The notes beneath the pieces are model-generated. The model did no database searches. It saw only the letters and a program-made list of their open reading frames with translations, and was not told the DNA's origin. Positions 1 to 8,890 of a stretch of 41,730 nucleotides of DNA are shown one piece after another. The first letter of the stretch is position 1. Every line of letters starts with the position of its first letter. The stretch is from Myxococcus sp046520405 (lineage in GTDB: Bacteria > Myxococcota > Myxococcia > Myxococcales > Myxococcaceae), in NCBI GenBank assembly GCA_046520405.1, contig JBKGHI010000049.1, positions 1 through 41,730 on the forward strand, read 5' to 3'. The position numbers and the translations under genes are program-made.

Positions 1-446
1 CCACGGCGGCGTACTCGCTCCAGCAGGCGGCGGACCCGTTCGCCCTGGCGGCTTCGCAGGCGGCCCCGGACAGCCCGGAGACGACGCGCGTGGCGGCGAT
101 TCCGCGCGAGTTGCTCCAGGCGAGCGTGCGGCCCCCGACGTCCGACGCCATCCCCATGCCGGCGCCTCGCCCCGCAGCGCAGGCCGCGATTCCGCTGCCG
201 GGGGCGGGCAACTCCGCGGTGGCGCTCACCGACGAGCAGCACTTCCAGGAGGTCTTCCGTGAGTTCCTCACCACCCGCGAGCGGTGCGGCGAGGCGGCGG
301 ACGGCCTGACGTACGACAAGTTCGTGCAGAAGCTCCGCAAGAACAAGGAACAGCTCGTCCAGAAGTACGCGTGCAAGACGGTGCGCTTCCAGGTCTACGT
401 GAAGGAAGGCAAGGCGGCCCTCAAGGCCACGCCCGTCAAGGACTGA
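1..446 (+). CDS. C-terminal part of conserved myxobacterial protein (MXAN_5187-like)
   Basis: The frame is open from base 3 with no stop, so this is the 3' part of a gene that begins outside the window; an internal GTG at 90 is not needed as a start. The visible 147 residues have a low-complexity Ala/Pro linker (about the first 75 residues) followed by a compact charged domain containing FREFLTTRERCGEAADGLTY and FVQKLRKNKEQLVQKY. This tail resembles what I remember as the MXAN_5187 C-terminal domain, found in several myxobacterial proteins with different N-termini. Function unknown. A strong intrinsic terminator follows 24 bases after the stop, so it ends its transcription unit. Confidence 0.7.
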   Translation, partial: TAAYSLQQAADPFALAASQAAPDSPETTRVAAIPRELLQASVRPPTSDAIPMPAPRPAAQAAIPLPGAGNSAVALTDEQHFQEVFREFLTTRERCGEAADGLTYDKFVQKLRKNKEQLVQKYACKTVRFQVYVKEGKAALKATPVKD

Positions 447-470
447 GGCCGCGAGCGGCTCCAAGCCCCG

Positions 471-508
471 AAGGCCCGTGGTCTCCCAGAGAGACCGCGG
501 GCCTTTTT
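471..508 (+). terminator. Rho-independent terminator
   Basis: Arms 471-485 and 491-505 pair over 15 positions with one T-G wobble (479/497) around a 5-base loop, and the 3' arm runs into TTTTT at 504-508. It lies just after the stop of the first gene and 64 bases before the transporter start, separating the two units. It is the only hairpin in the window with a proper T run. Confidence 0.9.
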
Positions 509-572
509 GTTGCGGGCGTTCGCGCGGGCCGCCTTCAGCGCCGGTGGTTATAGAGGCCGGCGGAGGAGGTTC

Positions 573-905
573 ATGCACAACGCTGTCTATCTGGCGATTG
601 CCATCGTGGCCGAGGTGGTGGCGACCTCGGCGCTCAAGAGCTCCAACGGCTTCACGCGCCTGGGGCCCTCCGTCCTCGTGGTGCTGGGCTACGGCGTGGC
701 CTTCTTCTGCCTGTCCTTCGCGCTGCGGACCATCCCCACGGGTGTCGCCTACGCCATCTGGTCCGGCGCGGGCATCGTGCTCATCTCCGGCGTGGCGTGG
801 CTGCTCCACAACCAGCGCTTGGACGTCCCCGCGCTCGTGGGCATCGGGCTCATCCTGGCGGGCGTCATCGTCATCAACGTGTTCTCCAAGTCGGCGGCGC
901 ACTGA
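573..905 (+). CDS. SMR family (EmrE/QacE-like) multidrug efflux transporter
   Basis: A 110-residue, four-helix inner-membrane protein of the usual SMR length. These proteins work as dimers that exchange protons for lipophilic cations or small metabolites. The membrane-embedded carboxylate is in AEVVATSALKSSNGFTRLGP (Glu about 14 in helix 1), and TM2-TM3 carry the typical PTGVAYAIWSGAGIV motif; TM4 is VGIGLILAGVIVINVFSK. This matches the EmrE-type (quaternary cation) branch better than the SugE/Gdx branch, though substrate cannot be fixed by reading. The ATG at 573 follows GGAGG at 563-567; upstream in-frame codons contain a terminator and are excluded. The methyltransferase downstream may have its own promoter. 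Confidence 0.9.
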   Translation: MHNAVYLAIAIVAEVVATSALKSSNGFTRLGPSVLVVLGYGVAFFCLSFALRTIPTGVAYAIWSGAGIVLISGVAWLLHNQRLDVPALVGIGLILAGVIVINVFSKSAAH

Positions 906-939
906 GGCACCCGTGGGTTCTTCCCCTGGCGGGCGTGAT

Positions 940-964
940 GACATTGATGTTGGTTGTCAATATC
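940..964. promoter_or_regulatory. AT-rich inverted repeat, candidate operator
   Basis: GACATTGA (940-947) and TCAATATC (957-964) are inverted copies with one mismatch and a 9-base spacer. This is the most AT-rich stretch between the transporter and the methyltransferase, 35 bases before the methyltransferase ATG. TTGATG at 944-949 could act as a -35 box. Size and symmetry suit a dimeric TetR- or MarR-like regulator, but no such gene is adjacent. Confidence 0.4.
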
Positions 965-999
965 GATATCGGGCCGGGCGACCTGCCAGGAGGACGAAG

Positions 1000-1824
1000 A
1001 TGCAGACGCGGTACGTGCCGAACCTCACGGGGATTCCGGAGACGATGCTCTGGACGTTGCACAACCGGGCGGGGGAGGCGAAGCGGCCGGACGGCATCCT
1101 GAAGGACGCGGAGGTGGTGCGCATCTACGACGCCATCGACTACGACTTCGAGAAGTCGTTTGGCCGCGCGGAGCCGTCCCACGCGATTCGGGCGGTGGAG
1201 ACGGACCGCACCATCCGCGCATGGCTGGCCACGCATCCGGACGGCTTCGTGGTGTCGTTGGGGGAGGGCCTGGAGACGCAGGCGCAGCGGCTGGACAACG
1301 GGCAGCTTCGCTGGCTGAGCGTGGACCTGCCGGAGGCGGTGGCCATCCGGGAGCGCTTCCTCACGCCGAACGAGCGGCTGCGGCACTTTCCGGCGAGCGC
1401 CCTGGACCGCGCGTGGATGGACCAGGTGGACGCGAGCAAGGGCGTGTTCATCATCGCCCAGGGCCTGTTCATGTACTTCGAGGAGGACGCCGTCCGTCGG
1501 CTCTTCGTGGACATCGCGGAGCGCTTCCCCGGCGCCGAGGTGCTCTTCGACACGATTCCCCGGTGGTTCTCGGCGCGGACGCTCAAGGGCCTGCACCGGA
1601 CGAGGGCGTATCAGGTGCCGCCGATGCCCTGGGGCATCAATCGCGACGAGGTGGAGGCGACCTTGAAGCGGTGGGAGCCGCGCGTCACCCGCGTGGCGTT
1701 CCAGCCCTTCTCATTCCCACGAGGGATTCATCGCTTCGCCTATAACTTCGTCAATCACGTGCCCTGGCTGAAGGAGCGCGTGCCCTCGCTGGTCCACGTC
1801 CGCTTCGCGGAGCGCGGCGCCTGA
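1000..1824 (+). CDS. Class I SAM-dependent methyltransferase (PPM1/COG3315-like)
   Basis: A 274-residue protein of the leucine carboxyl methyltransferase-like family, which includes polyketide O-methyltransferases. The SAM-site segment is FVVSLGEGLETQAQRLD followed by the acidic strand end RWLSVDLPEAVAIRE, where the Asp would hold the SAM ribose; later core strands are VFIIAQGLFMYFEEDAVRRL and EVLFDTIPRW. The substrate is not predictable and no biosynthetic cluster surrounds it. The ATG at 1000 follows AGGAGG (988-993); the frame is open further upstream across the transporter gene but lacks a better start. It is convergent with the histidine kinase, only 1 base between the stops, with no terminator. 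Confidence 0.8.
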   Translation: MQTRYVPNLTGIPETMLWTLHNRAGEAKRPDGILKDAEVVRIYDAIDYDFEKSFGRAEPSHAIRAVETDRTIRAWLATHPDGFVVSLGEGLETQAQRLDNGQLRWLSVDLPEAVAIRERFLTPNERLRHFPASALDRAWMDQVDASKGVFIIAQGLFMYFEEDAVRRLFVDIAERFPGAEVLFDTIPRWFSARTLKGLHRTRAYQVPPMPWGINRDEVEATLKRWEPRVTRVAFQPFSFPRGIHRFAYNFVNHVPWLKERVPSLVHVRFAERGA

Positions 1825-1825
1825 G

Positions 1826-3475
1826 TCAGGCCGCGCGAGGCAGCACCAGGCTGAAGCGCGCGCCCTGGCCGGGCTCTCCGCCCACGTCCAGCTTGCCGCC
1901 GTGCTCCTGGAGGATGCGCGCGGCGATGGCCAGGCCCAGGCCCGTGCCGCCGTCCTTGGTGGTGAAGTAGGGCTCGAAGACGCGCGCGCGGTGCTCCAGG
2001 GGGATGCCGGGGCCGCTGTCCTCCACCTCGACGATGGCGTCCGCCTCGGTGGAGCGCACGCGCACGCGCAGGGTGCCCCCGGTGGACGCCATGGCCTCCT
2101 CGGCGTTCTTCACCAGGTTCACCAGCACCTGGGTGAGCTGGTCGCGGTCCACTCGCGCCACCACGCCCGTCTGGAGCGTGGGCAGAATCTGGATGCCGGG
2201 CGGCGGCGTGGCGTACAGCGCCAGCACGCTCTGCGCCAGTTCGCCCAGGTCCACGGGGGCCAGTTGGGGCTTGGGCATCCGAGCGAAGTGGCTGAACTCG
2301 TCGACGATGCGGCGCAGCCGGTCCACCTCTTCCAGCACCACGCCCGCGCTCTCCTTGAACATCTCCGGGAAGCGCGGGTGCTTCGCCTCCTGCGCGGCCT
2401 GGAGCGTCTCCAGTGACATGCGGATGGGCGTCAGCGGGTTCTTGATTTCGTGCGCCAGCCGCCGCGCCACCTCCTGCCACGCGGCGATGCGCTCACTGGC
2501 CATCAGCCGCTCCGTGGTGGCCTTGAGCTCGGACGTCATGCGGTTGAACGTCCGCACCAGCTCGCCCACTTCGCCGCTGGCCTCCACCGTCACCTGGGAC
2601 TCCAGCGCGCCTTCCGCCACGCGCCGGGCGCCCTCGGTGAGGGCCTCCACCGGCCGCGTCATCCACCGCGACACCAGCAGGCCCAGCAGCACCGCGAAGG
2701 TGCCGCCCAGCGCCGCCAACAGGAGGAAGGCGCGCATGACGCCCTGTTCCGCCTCGCGCGCGGCCGCGCGGCTGAAGACGAGCCGCACCGTGGCCGCATC
2801 TCCCAGCGGCAGCGACTTCGTCACCGTGGGAGGCTCCGCGGTGCCCGCGCTGGCCAGGGCCGAGTCACCCGCCAGCAGCGTCACCTGCGTCTGCGTGAGC
2901 CGGGCCAGGTGCTGCGCCAGGCCTTCGTCCAGAAGCACGCCGCCCACGGCCCACAGCCTCAAGTCCCCGAAGTCCACCGGGCGCGCGGTGACGAGCGCCG
3001 GAAGCTGCCGGAGGCCCGAGGCCGTGCGCACCTCCACGAGCACCGGCACGGGCCGCGTGGATTTCTGCCGGGTGACGGCGAAGAGGACGGGGTCCGGGTC
3101 TCCCCGGCGCGCGGGCAGGTGGCCGGAGGAGAGCACCGTGCCGTCGCGGTCGAAGAGGGTCAGCACGCTCAGGCCGCGGCTCTTCATCAGGCCCTCGGCG
3201 GTGCCGGCCTGGATGGCGCGGGTGGGGCGCTCGCGGGCCTCACGGGCGAGGTCCTCCATGATGGTGCTGTCCACCAGCTCCTCCACCGCGCGGCGGGCGG
3301 TGGCGCCGGAGCGCTCCAGGGACTCCTGCGCGGAGGCGGTGGCGGCCTCCATGCGCGCGTCCAGCTCGCGCGACAGCGTGTCGCGCAAGCGGGTGAGGGT
3401 GGGGGGCACGACGACCGCGAGCGGAACCACGGCCAGCAGGGCGAAGGCGAGCGCCAGCCGCGTCCTCAAGCGCAT
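1826..3475 (-). CDS. crdS: Membrane sensor histidine kinase, probable CrdS
   Basis: A 549-residue NtrY/NtrB-like sensor. TM1 is about residues 7-26, then a periplasmic region to about 244, TM2 about 247-268, a HAMP domain (about 270-320), and the kinase core: H-box RLAHEIKNPLTPIRMSLETL with phosphoacceptor His342, N-box LVNLVKNAEEAM (Asn457), G1 EVEDSGPGIP, and FEPYFTTKDGGTGLGLAIA. All catalytic boxes are intact. There is no receiver domain and no adjacent response regulator. In M. xanthus CrdS is the kinase for the NtrC-like regulator CrdA of the Che3 system; family, chromosomal neighbourhood and distance to crdA here fit that identity. The gene starts 10 bases after the solute-binding protein gene, with GAGGAGA before the ATG, so it probably belongs to the upstream envelope operon. 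Confidence 0.78.
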   Translation of the reverse strand: MRLRTRLALAFALLAVVPLAVVVPPTLTRLRDTLSRELDARMEAATASAQESLERSGATARRAVEELVDSTIMEDLAREARERPTRAIQAGTAEGLMKSRGLSVLTLFDRDGTVLSSGHLPARRGDPDPVLFAVTRQKSTRPVPVLVEVRTASGLRQLPALVTARPVDFGDLRLWAVGGVLLDEGLAQHLARLTQTQVTLLAGDSALASAGTAEPPTVTKSLPLGDAATVRLVFSRAAAREAEQGVMRAFLLLAALGGTFAVLLGLLVSRWMTRPVEALTEGARRVAEGALESQVTVEASGEVGELVRTFNRMTSELKATTERLMASERIAAWQEVARRLAHEIKNPLTPIRMSLETLQAAQEAKHPRFPEMFKESAGVVLEEVDRLRRIVDEFSHFARMPKPQLAPVDLGELAQSVLALYATPPPGIQILPTLQTGVVARVDRDQLTQVLVNLVKNAEEAMASTGGTLRVRVRSTEADAIVEVEDSGPGIPLEHRARVFEPYFTTKDGGTGLGLAIAARILQEHGGKLDVGGEPGQGARFSLVLPRAA

Positions 3476-3783
3476 GCCGGTCTCCTCAAGGACGTCCTCC
3501 CAGCGCCGTTCCCTCGGACGGCGGCAGGTGCAGTCCGTCCAGCCAGGGAAGGCCTTGAGCGTCCATCATCACCCCGCCCACGTCGGGAGCGAAGCGCATT
3601 CCCAGCCCCTGCGCATAGAGGGGGACCAGGGGCACGGACGCGGCCAGGGCCTGGGCTCGCTCACGCGCCCGCGCATCCCGCGCCGCGGCGGTGGGGAGCG
3701 CGCCGATGGCGGGCAGCTCCACGCCCAGCAGGTCCTTGCGCCCGCCCGCGTCCAGCACCACCGCCAGCGCGGGACCGGGGACA

Positions 3784-3790
3784 GGGGGGG
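3784..3790 (-). other. Second frameshift site in SBP gene (7-base run)
   Basis: Seven G on the top strand (seven C on the coding strand). Six would join LHALLLPP directly to VPGPALAVVLDAGG in the downstream frame. Homopolymer position makes an insertion error or slippage mutation likely. Confidence 0.6.
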
Positions 3791-4299
3791 AGCAGCAGCG
3801 CGTGGAGCATCAACTCGAAGTCTCCCTGGGCCCAGCGGGCGCGCAGGGCCGCGCGGGGGAGCGCCTCCAGCGCCACGGTGTAGCCGCGCTGGTGCAGCTT
3901 CACCTGGATGCGCTCCGCCACCGCGCGCTGGTCCTCCACGGACGCGTCGTAGCGCAGCGTCACCGTCCGCGCGGGGCTCACTGGCGGCGCGGAGGGACGA
4001 GGGCGGGCGGGCGCGTCCAGCAGGGCGGGCGGCAGCAGGTGCGGCATGGGCTGCGCGGGCGCCTGGACGAAGAGGCGCGTCAGGTCCTCGCGGTCGATGG
4101 CGCTCTCCACGGCTTGCCGGAAGTCCGGTGGCAGGCGCCGGGGAGAGAAGGCCAGGAACGTGGCGTAGAGCGGCGCGCCAGCGGTGGTGTCCGTCTCCGA
4201 CGCGACGCCCAGCTCCAACTGGACCTGCCGGGAGGACCACAGCCGGGAGAGGCCGCGTTGGTCCGTGGCGGTGAGCAGCAGCCGGTCCAGGTACGGGCG

Positions 4300-4307
4300 C
4301 CCTGGGG
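4300..4307 (-). other. First frameshift site in SBP gene
   Basis: On the coding strand the run is CCCCAGGGCGCC. One additional G in the GGG tract would join AQTAWPQG to RPYLDRLLLTATDQ, which is the expected continuation for this family. The two SBP indels have opposite signs and cancel. Confidence 0.6.
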
Positions 4308-4852
4308 CCACGCCGTCTGGGCCTCCAGGGCTCCGCGCCCAGCGGCGGTGAAGGGACCCAGGGGTGAGGCGGAGACGGGGGGCGCCAGCGCCGGGTGGCA
4401 CAAGGCGCGCTCCAGGTCCGGCCAGGGGTAGGCCAGCGTCAGCTCCAGGGTGGCGCCTCGGGGCGACAATTGCCGCGCCTCGCCGCGCAGCGAATGGAAG
4501 AGGGCCCGGTAGGGGGAGGCGCCCTCGGGGCTGGCCAGCCGCATCCACGCCCGCGCGAGCGCATTGGCGGACGCGGCGTTGGGCAGGGTGATGCGCAGGG
4601 ATTGGGGCGTGGGACGCGACAGCTCCCGAGCGAGCGCGGGGGCGAAGCCGCCCTCCCGCGTGGCCCGGCAGACGGGCTGGGACAACAGGCTCAGCAGCGT
4701 GGCTTCCAGCGGCGTGTCGGCGAGCGCGGGCTCGGCCACTTCGGGCGGGCCGTCATGGGCGACGCGCAGCTCACCGCCGTAGCGAGGACGGCCGGCGGCC
4801 TGTGTGGACGCGGACGCGAGCAGCGCGACGCAGGCGAGGGTGGAGCGGAGAC

Positions 4853-6211
4853 TCATGGTGTCCCCTGGCGCAGGAGGAACAGTTCACTGGTGCCGTCCGG
4901 CTTCCAGAGGCCCACGATGACCTCGCGGCGCTTGTCGCCGTCCAGCCGGGCCGTCACCACGTACAGCGCGCGGCCTGCGGGCAGGGCGCCCTGCCACAGT
5001 GGCTCATGCGTGCCGGGGTCATCCTCGGTGGTGCCATGCACGCGCAGCACATCGGGAGCGGGCGACAATTGAGGCGAGGTGGTGATGAGCTCCGGCACGC
5101 CGTCCCCGTCCAGGTCGCCCAGCGCGCTGCCCGCGCCCAGGTTCGTCCACCGTGCTGGTGCCGCGCCCGCGTGCGCGTAGAAGGCCGCGGTGCCATCCGG
5201 GTGGACGAACAGCAACCGCTGCGAGTCCATGCTCGCGGTGGTGAAGGGCGCGGGCACCGTCAGCGCGCGGCCTTCCGCCAGCTTCACGGTGGGCGCGAAG
5301 GCCGTCTGCCCCGGGACGAAGGTGCCCCGCTCGGTGGCACCCAGGGGCGCCATGTCCAACGTCCCCACCGCGCGCAAGCTGGCGCGGCCCTTGTCCAGCA
5401 CCAGCAGCTCACCGTGCGCATGGCGCGTGCTCCACGCGGCCAGGCGGGGAGGGCCCGACAGGATGGCCATCGCGCCGAACGGCTCCCGGGTGGTGGCGTT
5501 CGCTGTGGGCAGGTCGGCCAGCTCCCGGCGCGCGACGAGCCGGCCCTCGGCGTCGAAGACGGAGACGTCCTGCTCCGTGAGGGCCACGACCTCGTCGCGT
5601 CCATCGCCGTCCAGGTCTCCCGCGGCGAGCGCCGCCAGCGGCTGCTCCAGCCGCGCCAGGGTGACGCCCAGCAATCGGATGCCTTGCGGGCCCGTGTCCG
5701 GGGGCGCCGTGGGCGAGGTGCCTCCTCCTTCCAGCGCGAGCGCCAGCACCGCCGCGTCCGCCGGAACCGACTCCACCAACGTGGCGGCGGGCTTGGGCGG
5801 ACGCGTGGGCGTGCGGCCGGACCAGAAGTTCACCCAGGTGCCGAGCACGTCGCCCCGGGCGCGAAGCTCACCGCCCTCCACATCCAGCGAGAGCCGCACC
5901 AGCGTCCGGGCGCCCTGCTCGCGCGCCAGCGTCTCGGCGGCGTCGGCCGTGGGCGCATCCAGCACCACGGGCGCCAGGCCCGCGGAGGACAACTGAGCGG
6001 CGAGCATCGTGCTCACCGCCCGGCGAAGCTCGGCCGAGCCACCCGTGACATTCACCGCCACGGGGGCCTCCACACCTCGCTGCGCGCGCACGGCCCCCGT
6101 CACCTGCCGGGCCAGCCGGGGAATGGCGGAGGTGTCGGAGGCCGCGGGCGCAGCTCGCGCCAGGAGCGCGGCCAGCACCGGGGCCAGCAGCAAGGCTCGG
6201 GAGCCGCTCAC
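4853..6211 (-). CDS. Secreted FG-GAP/VCBS beta-propeller protein
   Basis: A 452-residue exported protein with signal peptide SRALLLAPVLAALLARAAPA. Two FG-GAP-type calcium motifs are exact, AAGDLDGDGRDEVVAL (about residue 197) and ALGDLDGDGVPELITT (about 364), and a third is degenerate (TARLDGDKRREVIVG, near 427); together with beta-rich repeats they suggest an integrin-like propeller. The first 170 residues are a separate alpha/beta region that I do not recognise. The start is GTG at 6211, whose GTGA overlaps the PBP stop, and the end overlaps the SBP start (ATGA), so this gene is translationally coupled on both sides. The role is unknown; context points to the periplasm or outer surface and cell-wall assembly or sensing. 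Confidence 0.75.
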   Translation of the reverse strand: MSGSRALLLAPVLAALLARAAPAASDTSAIPRLARQVTGAVRAQRGVEAPVAVNVTGGSAELRRAVSTMLAAQLSSAGLAPVVLDAPTADAAETLAREQGARTLVRLSLDVEGGELRARGDVLGTWVNFWSGRTPTRPPKPAATLVESVPADAAVLALALEGGGTSPTAPPDTGPQGIRLLGVTLARLEQPLAALAAGDLDGDGRDEVVALTEQDVSVFDAEGRLVARRELADLPTANATTREPFGAMAILSGPPRLAAWSTRHAHGELLVLDKGRASLRAVGTLDMAPLGATERGTFVPGQTAFAPTVKLAEGRALTVPAPFTTASMDSQRLLFVHPDGTAAFYAHAGAAPARWTNLGAGSALGDLDGDGVPELITTSPQLSPAPDVLRVHGTTEDDPGTHEPLWQGALPAGRALYVVTARLDGDKRREVIVGLWKPDGTSELFLLRQGTP

Positions 6212-8835
6212 AAACCCCGCCTGTTGCCTTCGTCGAGGAAGAACTGGTCGGTGGTCACCTGCCCCGGCGGCGGCGCTTCCGCGGTGGGCTGCGTGCCTTC
6301 GAGGAAGGGCTCCAGCCGGCCCGGGACGGAGTTACCCGCCAGCAGCCCGCTGATGGGGTCGATCCGCACCTGCACGACGCCAGGGGGTACCTCGAACTCC
6401 CGCGTGGGCAGCCCTTCGTGGGCCACGCGCATGAACTGGAGCCAGATGGGCAGCGCGGCGCGGCCACCCGTCTCGCTGCCGCCCAGCGGCGCGTTGTTGT
6501 CGAAGCCCACCCACGCGCTGGCCACCCAGTCCGCGGTGTACCCAGAGAACCACGTGTCACGGGACTGCTGCGTGGTGCCCGTCTTGCCGGCGGCGGGGCG
6601 CTCCAGCGCGAGCACGGCCCGGCCCGAGCCGTCCTCCACCACGCTGCGCATCAGCGACGTGGTGAGGTAGGCCACCGCGGGCGGCAGCGTCTCCTCGAAG
6701 GCCGGCTGGTGCTCCTCCAGCACCTTGCCGCGCGCGTCGCGCACGCGCAGCAGCATCAGCGGCTCCGCGTAACGGCCGCTGGCCTGGAGCGTGGCGTAGG
6801 CGTTGGCGGCCTCCAGCATCGTGACTTCACCCGTGCCCAGCGCCAGCGTGAGGTTCTCCGGCAGCGGCGAGTGGATGCCGGCGCGGCGCGCGAAGTCGAT
6901 GGTGGTGGCCGGGGTGAGCGCCTCGATGAGTCGCACGGACACCGTGTTCTTCGACTTGGTCAGCGCCTCGCGCAGCGTCATCGGCCCCTGGAACTGGCGG
7001 TCGTAGTTCTGCGGCTTCCACGTCTTGCCCGTGTACGGGTCGCGCACGGCCTCGGGGGCGTCATTGACCTTGGACAGCGGCGTGTACCGCCCGCTGCCCA
7101 TGGCGGCGGCATAGAGGAAAGGCTTGAACGATGAGCCCGGCTGCCGCTTCGCCTGGGTGGCGCGGTTGAAGGACGAGCGCTCCGCATCGTAGCCGCCCAC
7201 CAGCGCCACCACGTGCCGGTTCTCCGGACGGATGACCACCAGCCCACCCTGCACCTCGGGCACCTGGTCCAGCGTCGCCTCCACGAAGGCCGGCGCGGGC
7301 GGCGCCTTGAGCACGCGCACGAAGACGAGCTCGCCCTCGGTGAAGACGTCGGAAATCTTCTTCGGCGCGCCCTTGCCCTTCTGACGGGCCCAGGTGACGG
7401 ACGCGAAGGGCACCTCGGCGGTGCGGCCCACCAGGTCCACGCGCGCCACGTTGCGCTTGTCATCCACGAGCATGACGTAGCCGGTGAGGCGCAGGCCCTC
7501 CTCCATGGGCTTGAGGCGCACCGACTGCGTCAGGAGTTGGTCCGGGGAGAGCGGCGCCTCGTCGTCGGGCGCCAGGTCCGGGCGCTGCTCCTCGGTGCCT
7601 TCCTCCTCCAGCGGGGCCACCGGCGCTCCCGCCGCTTCAGGCGACTTCGGCTCTTCCTTCTCCGCCTTGGCCAGCGGCGACAGGTCCGCGACGTAACCCT
7701 GGTCCTTCTGCCGGCGCCCCGCCTCCTCGATGCGCGTGGCGATGAGCGCCCGGTAGCGCTCCCACTGCCCCTTCTCCAACGTCCCTCGAGGACCGCGGTA
7801 GCCCTGGCGACGGTCCACCGCCTCCAGTCCGTCTCTCACCGCCTGCTCGGCCGCGAACTGGAGCTTGGGCAGCATGGCGATATCCACGCGCAGCCCGCCC
7901 TCCATCACCGCCTGTTCGCCGTAGCGGGCGATGAGGGTGCGGCGAATCTCCTCCGTGTAGTACGGCCCCACGGCCTTGCCGCGCCGAGGCGCCAGGACGA
8001 TGGGCTTCTCCTTCTCCGCCTCCGCGACGTCCGCGGACACGAAGCCGTTGCGCGCCATCTGGTCCAGCACGTAGCGCTGACGCGACTTCGCCCGCGTGAT
8101 GTTCGTCACCGGGTTGATGCGGTGAGGGCTCTGCACCGTGCCCGCGAGCACCGAGGCCTCGCCCACGTTCAACTCCTTGGCGTGTTTGCCGAAGTAGAAG
8201 AGGGCGGCCTCCTCCAGGCCGTAGCGGCGCTGCCCGTAGTAGGACTGGTTGATGTAGAGCGAGAGAATCTGGTCCTTGGTGAGCGCCTCCTCCACGCGCG
8301 GCGTGAGAATCCACTCGCGCGCCTTGCGGGAGAACTTTCGCTCGGGGGTCAGCAGCAGGTTCTTCACCACCTGCTGGGTGATGGTGGACGCGCCGGACTT
8401 GCGGCTGTTGGGGATGAGGTTCTTGATGGCCGCGCGGGTGATGCCGAAGAAGTCCAGGCCCTCGTGCTTGTAGAAGTCCGCGTCCTCGGCGGCCAGGAAG
8501 GCGTTGCGGACGTGCGGCGGCAAATCCTCCACGCGAATCAACGTGCGCCGCTCATGCGCGAACTCGGCGCAGAGGCTGCCGTCACCACACGTCACCTTGG
8601 TGACCTGCGGCGGCTGGTAGTTGCGAAGCGCGTCCACGGAGGGCAGGTCCTGGCTGTAATACATGTAGCCACCCGCCACGGTGATGGCGCCGAGCACCAG
8701 GCACACGAGGCCGGTGATGAGCAGCCGCTTCGTCCAGCGCCAGAGCCGGGCACCGAACCCCGGGCGCGAGGGCGGCGCGGGGGGAGTGGGTGTGGAGGTT
8801 TCGGGCGAAGAGGGCATCTCGGGAGCCGTGGTCAT
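6208..8835 (-). CDS. Class A penicillin-binding protein (PBP1A type)
   Basis: An 875-residue bifunctional peptidoglycan synthase. A Pro-rich cytoplasmic tail (1-28) precedes one TM (about 38-58). The GT51 glycosyltransferase has AAEDADFYKHEGLDFFG (catalytic Glu117) and GASTITQQVVKNLLL. The transpeptidase has all three motifs: SSFK with Ser568, SKN at 628-630 and KTG at 751-753. An acidic Pro/Glu-rich insert at about 385-435 lies between GT51 and the OB-like linker, not seen in the short enteric forms. It polymerises and cross-links glycan strands at the outer face of the inner membrane. It heads the coupled run PBP, FG-GAP, SBP and then the histidine kinase, which ties wall synthesis to that sensor. 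Confidence 0.93.
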   Translation of the reverse strand: MTTAPEMPSSPETSTPTPPAPPSRPGFGARLWRWTKRLLITGLVCLVLGAITVAGGYMYYSQDLPSVDALRNYQPPQVTKVTCGDGSLCAEFAHERRTLIRVEDLPPHVRNAFLAAEDADFYKHEGLDFFGITRAAIKNLIPNSRKSGASTITQQVVKNLLLTPERKFSRKAREWILTPRVEEALTKDQILSLYINQSYYGQRRYGLEEAALFYFGKHAKELNVGEASVLAGTVQSPHRINPVTNITRAKSRQRYVLDQMARNGFVSADVAEAEKEKPIVLAPRRGKAVGPYYTEEIRRTLIARYGEQAVMEGGLRVDIAMLPKLQFAAEQAVRDGLEAVDRRQGYRGPRGTLEKGQWERYRALIATRIEEAGRRQKDQGYVADLSPLAKAEKEEPKSPEAAGAPVAPLEEEGTEEQRPDLAPDDEAPLSPDQLLTQSVRLKPMEEGLRLTGYVMLVDDKRNVARVDLVGRTAEVPFASVTWARQKGKGAPKKISDVFTEGELVFVRVLKAPPAPAFVEATLDQVPEVQGGLVVIRPENRHVVALVGGYDAERSSFNRATQAKRQPGSSFKPFLYAAAMGSGRYTPLSKVNDAPEAVRDPYTGKTWKPQNYDRQFQGPMTLREALTKSKNTVSVRLIEALTPATTIDFARRAGIHSPLPENLTLALGTGEVTMLEAANAYATLQASGRYAEPLMLLRVRDARGKVLEEHQPAFEETLPPAVAYLTTSLMRSVVEDGSGRAVLALERPAAGKTGTTQQSRDTWFSGYTADWVASAWVGFDNNAPLGGSETGGRAALPIWLQFMRVAHEGLPTREFEVPPGVVQVRIDPISGLLAGNSVPGRLEPFLEGTQPTAEAPPPGQVTTDQFFLDEGNRRGL

Positions 8836-8890
8836 TGCGCTGGAAAGGAAGTCCGCAGGTTAGACCGGGGCACACCGAACGGGAACCGCT

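Larger units (their letters stand above)
3486..4856 (-). pseudogene. Family 5 ABC solute-binding protein, two compensating frameshifts
   Basis: Reads as an about 457-residue extracytoplasmic SBP_bac_5 protein (oligopeptide/nickel-binding class). The N-terminus MSLRSTLACVALLASASTQA is a signal peptide; YGGELRVA and the later AVESAIDREDLTRLF are typical of the family. The first third is in one frame, about residues 186-357 are in the next, and the end returns to the first frame, finishing WLDGLHLPPSEG. The shifts map to short runs at about 4300-4307 (one G too few on the coding strand) and 3784-3790 (seven C where six restore frame). All three segments keep normal codon use. Start ATG 4856 overlaps the upstream stop (ATGA). 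No permease or ATPase genes are adjacent. It may be intact in reality if the indels are sequence errors. Confidence 0.7.

Noticed and set aside
2004..4274. Long plus-strand open frame opposite the kinase and SBP genes
   Set aside because: It is antisense to genes with clear motifs; composition (Ser/Arg/Thr runs) is the usual GC-rich artefact.
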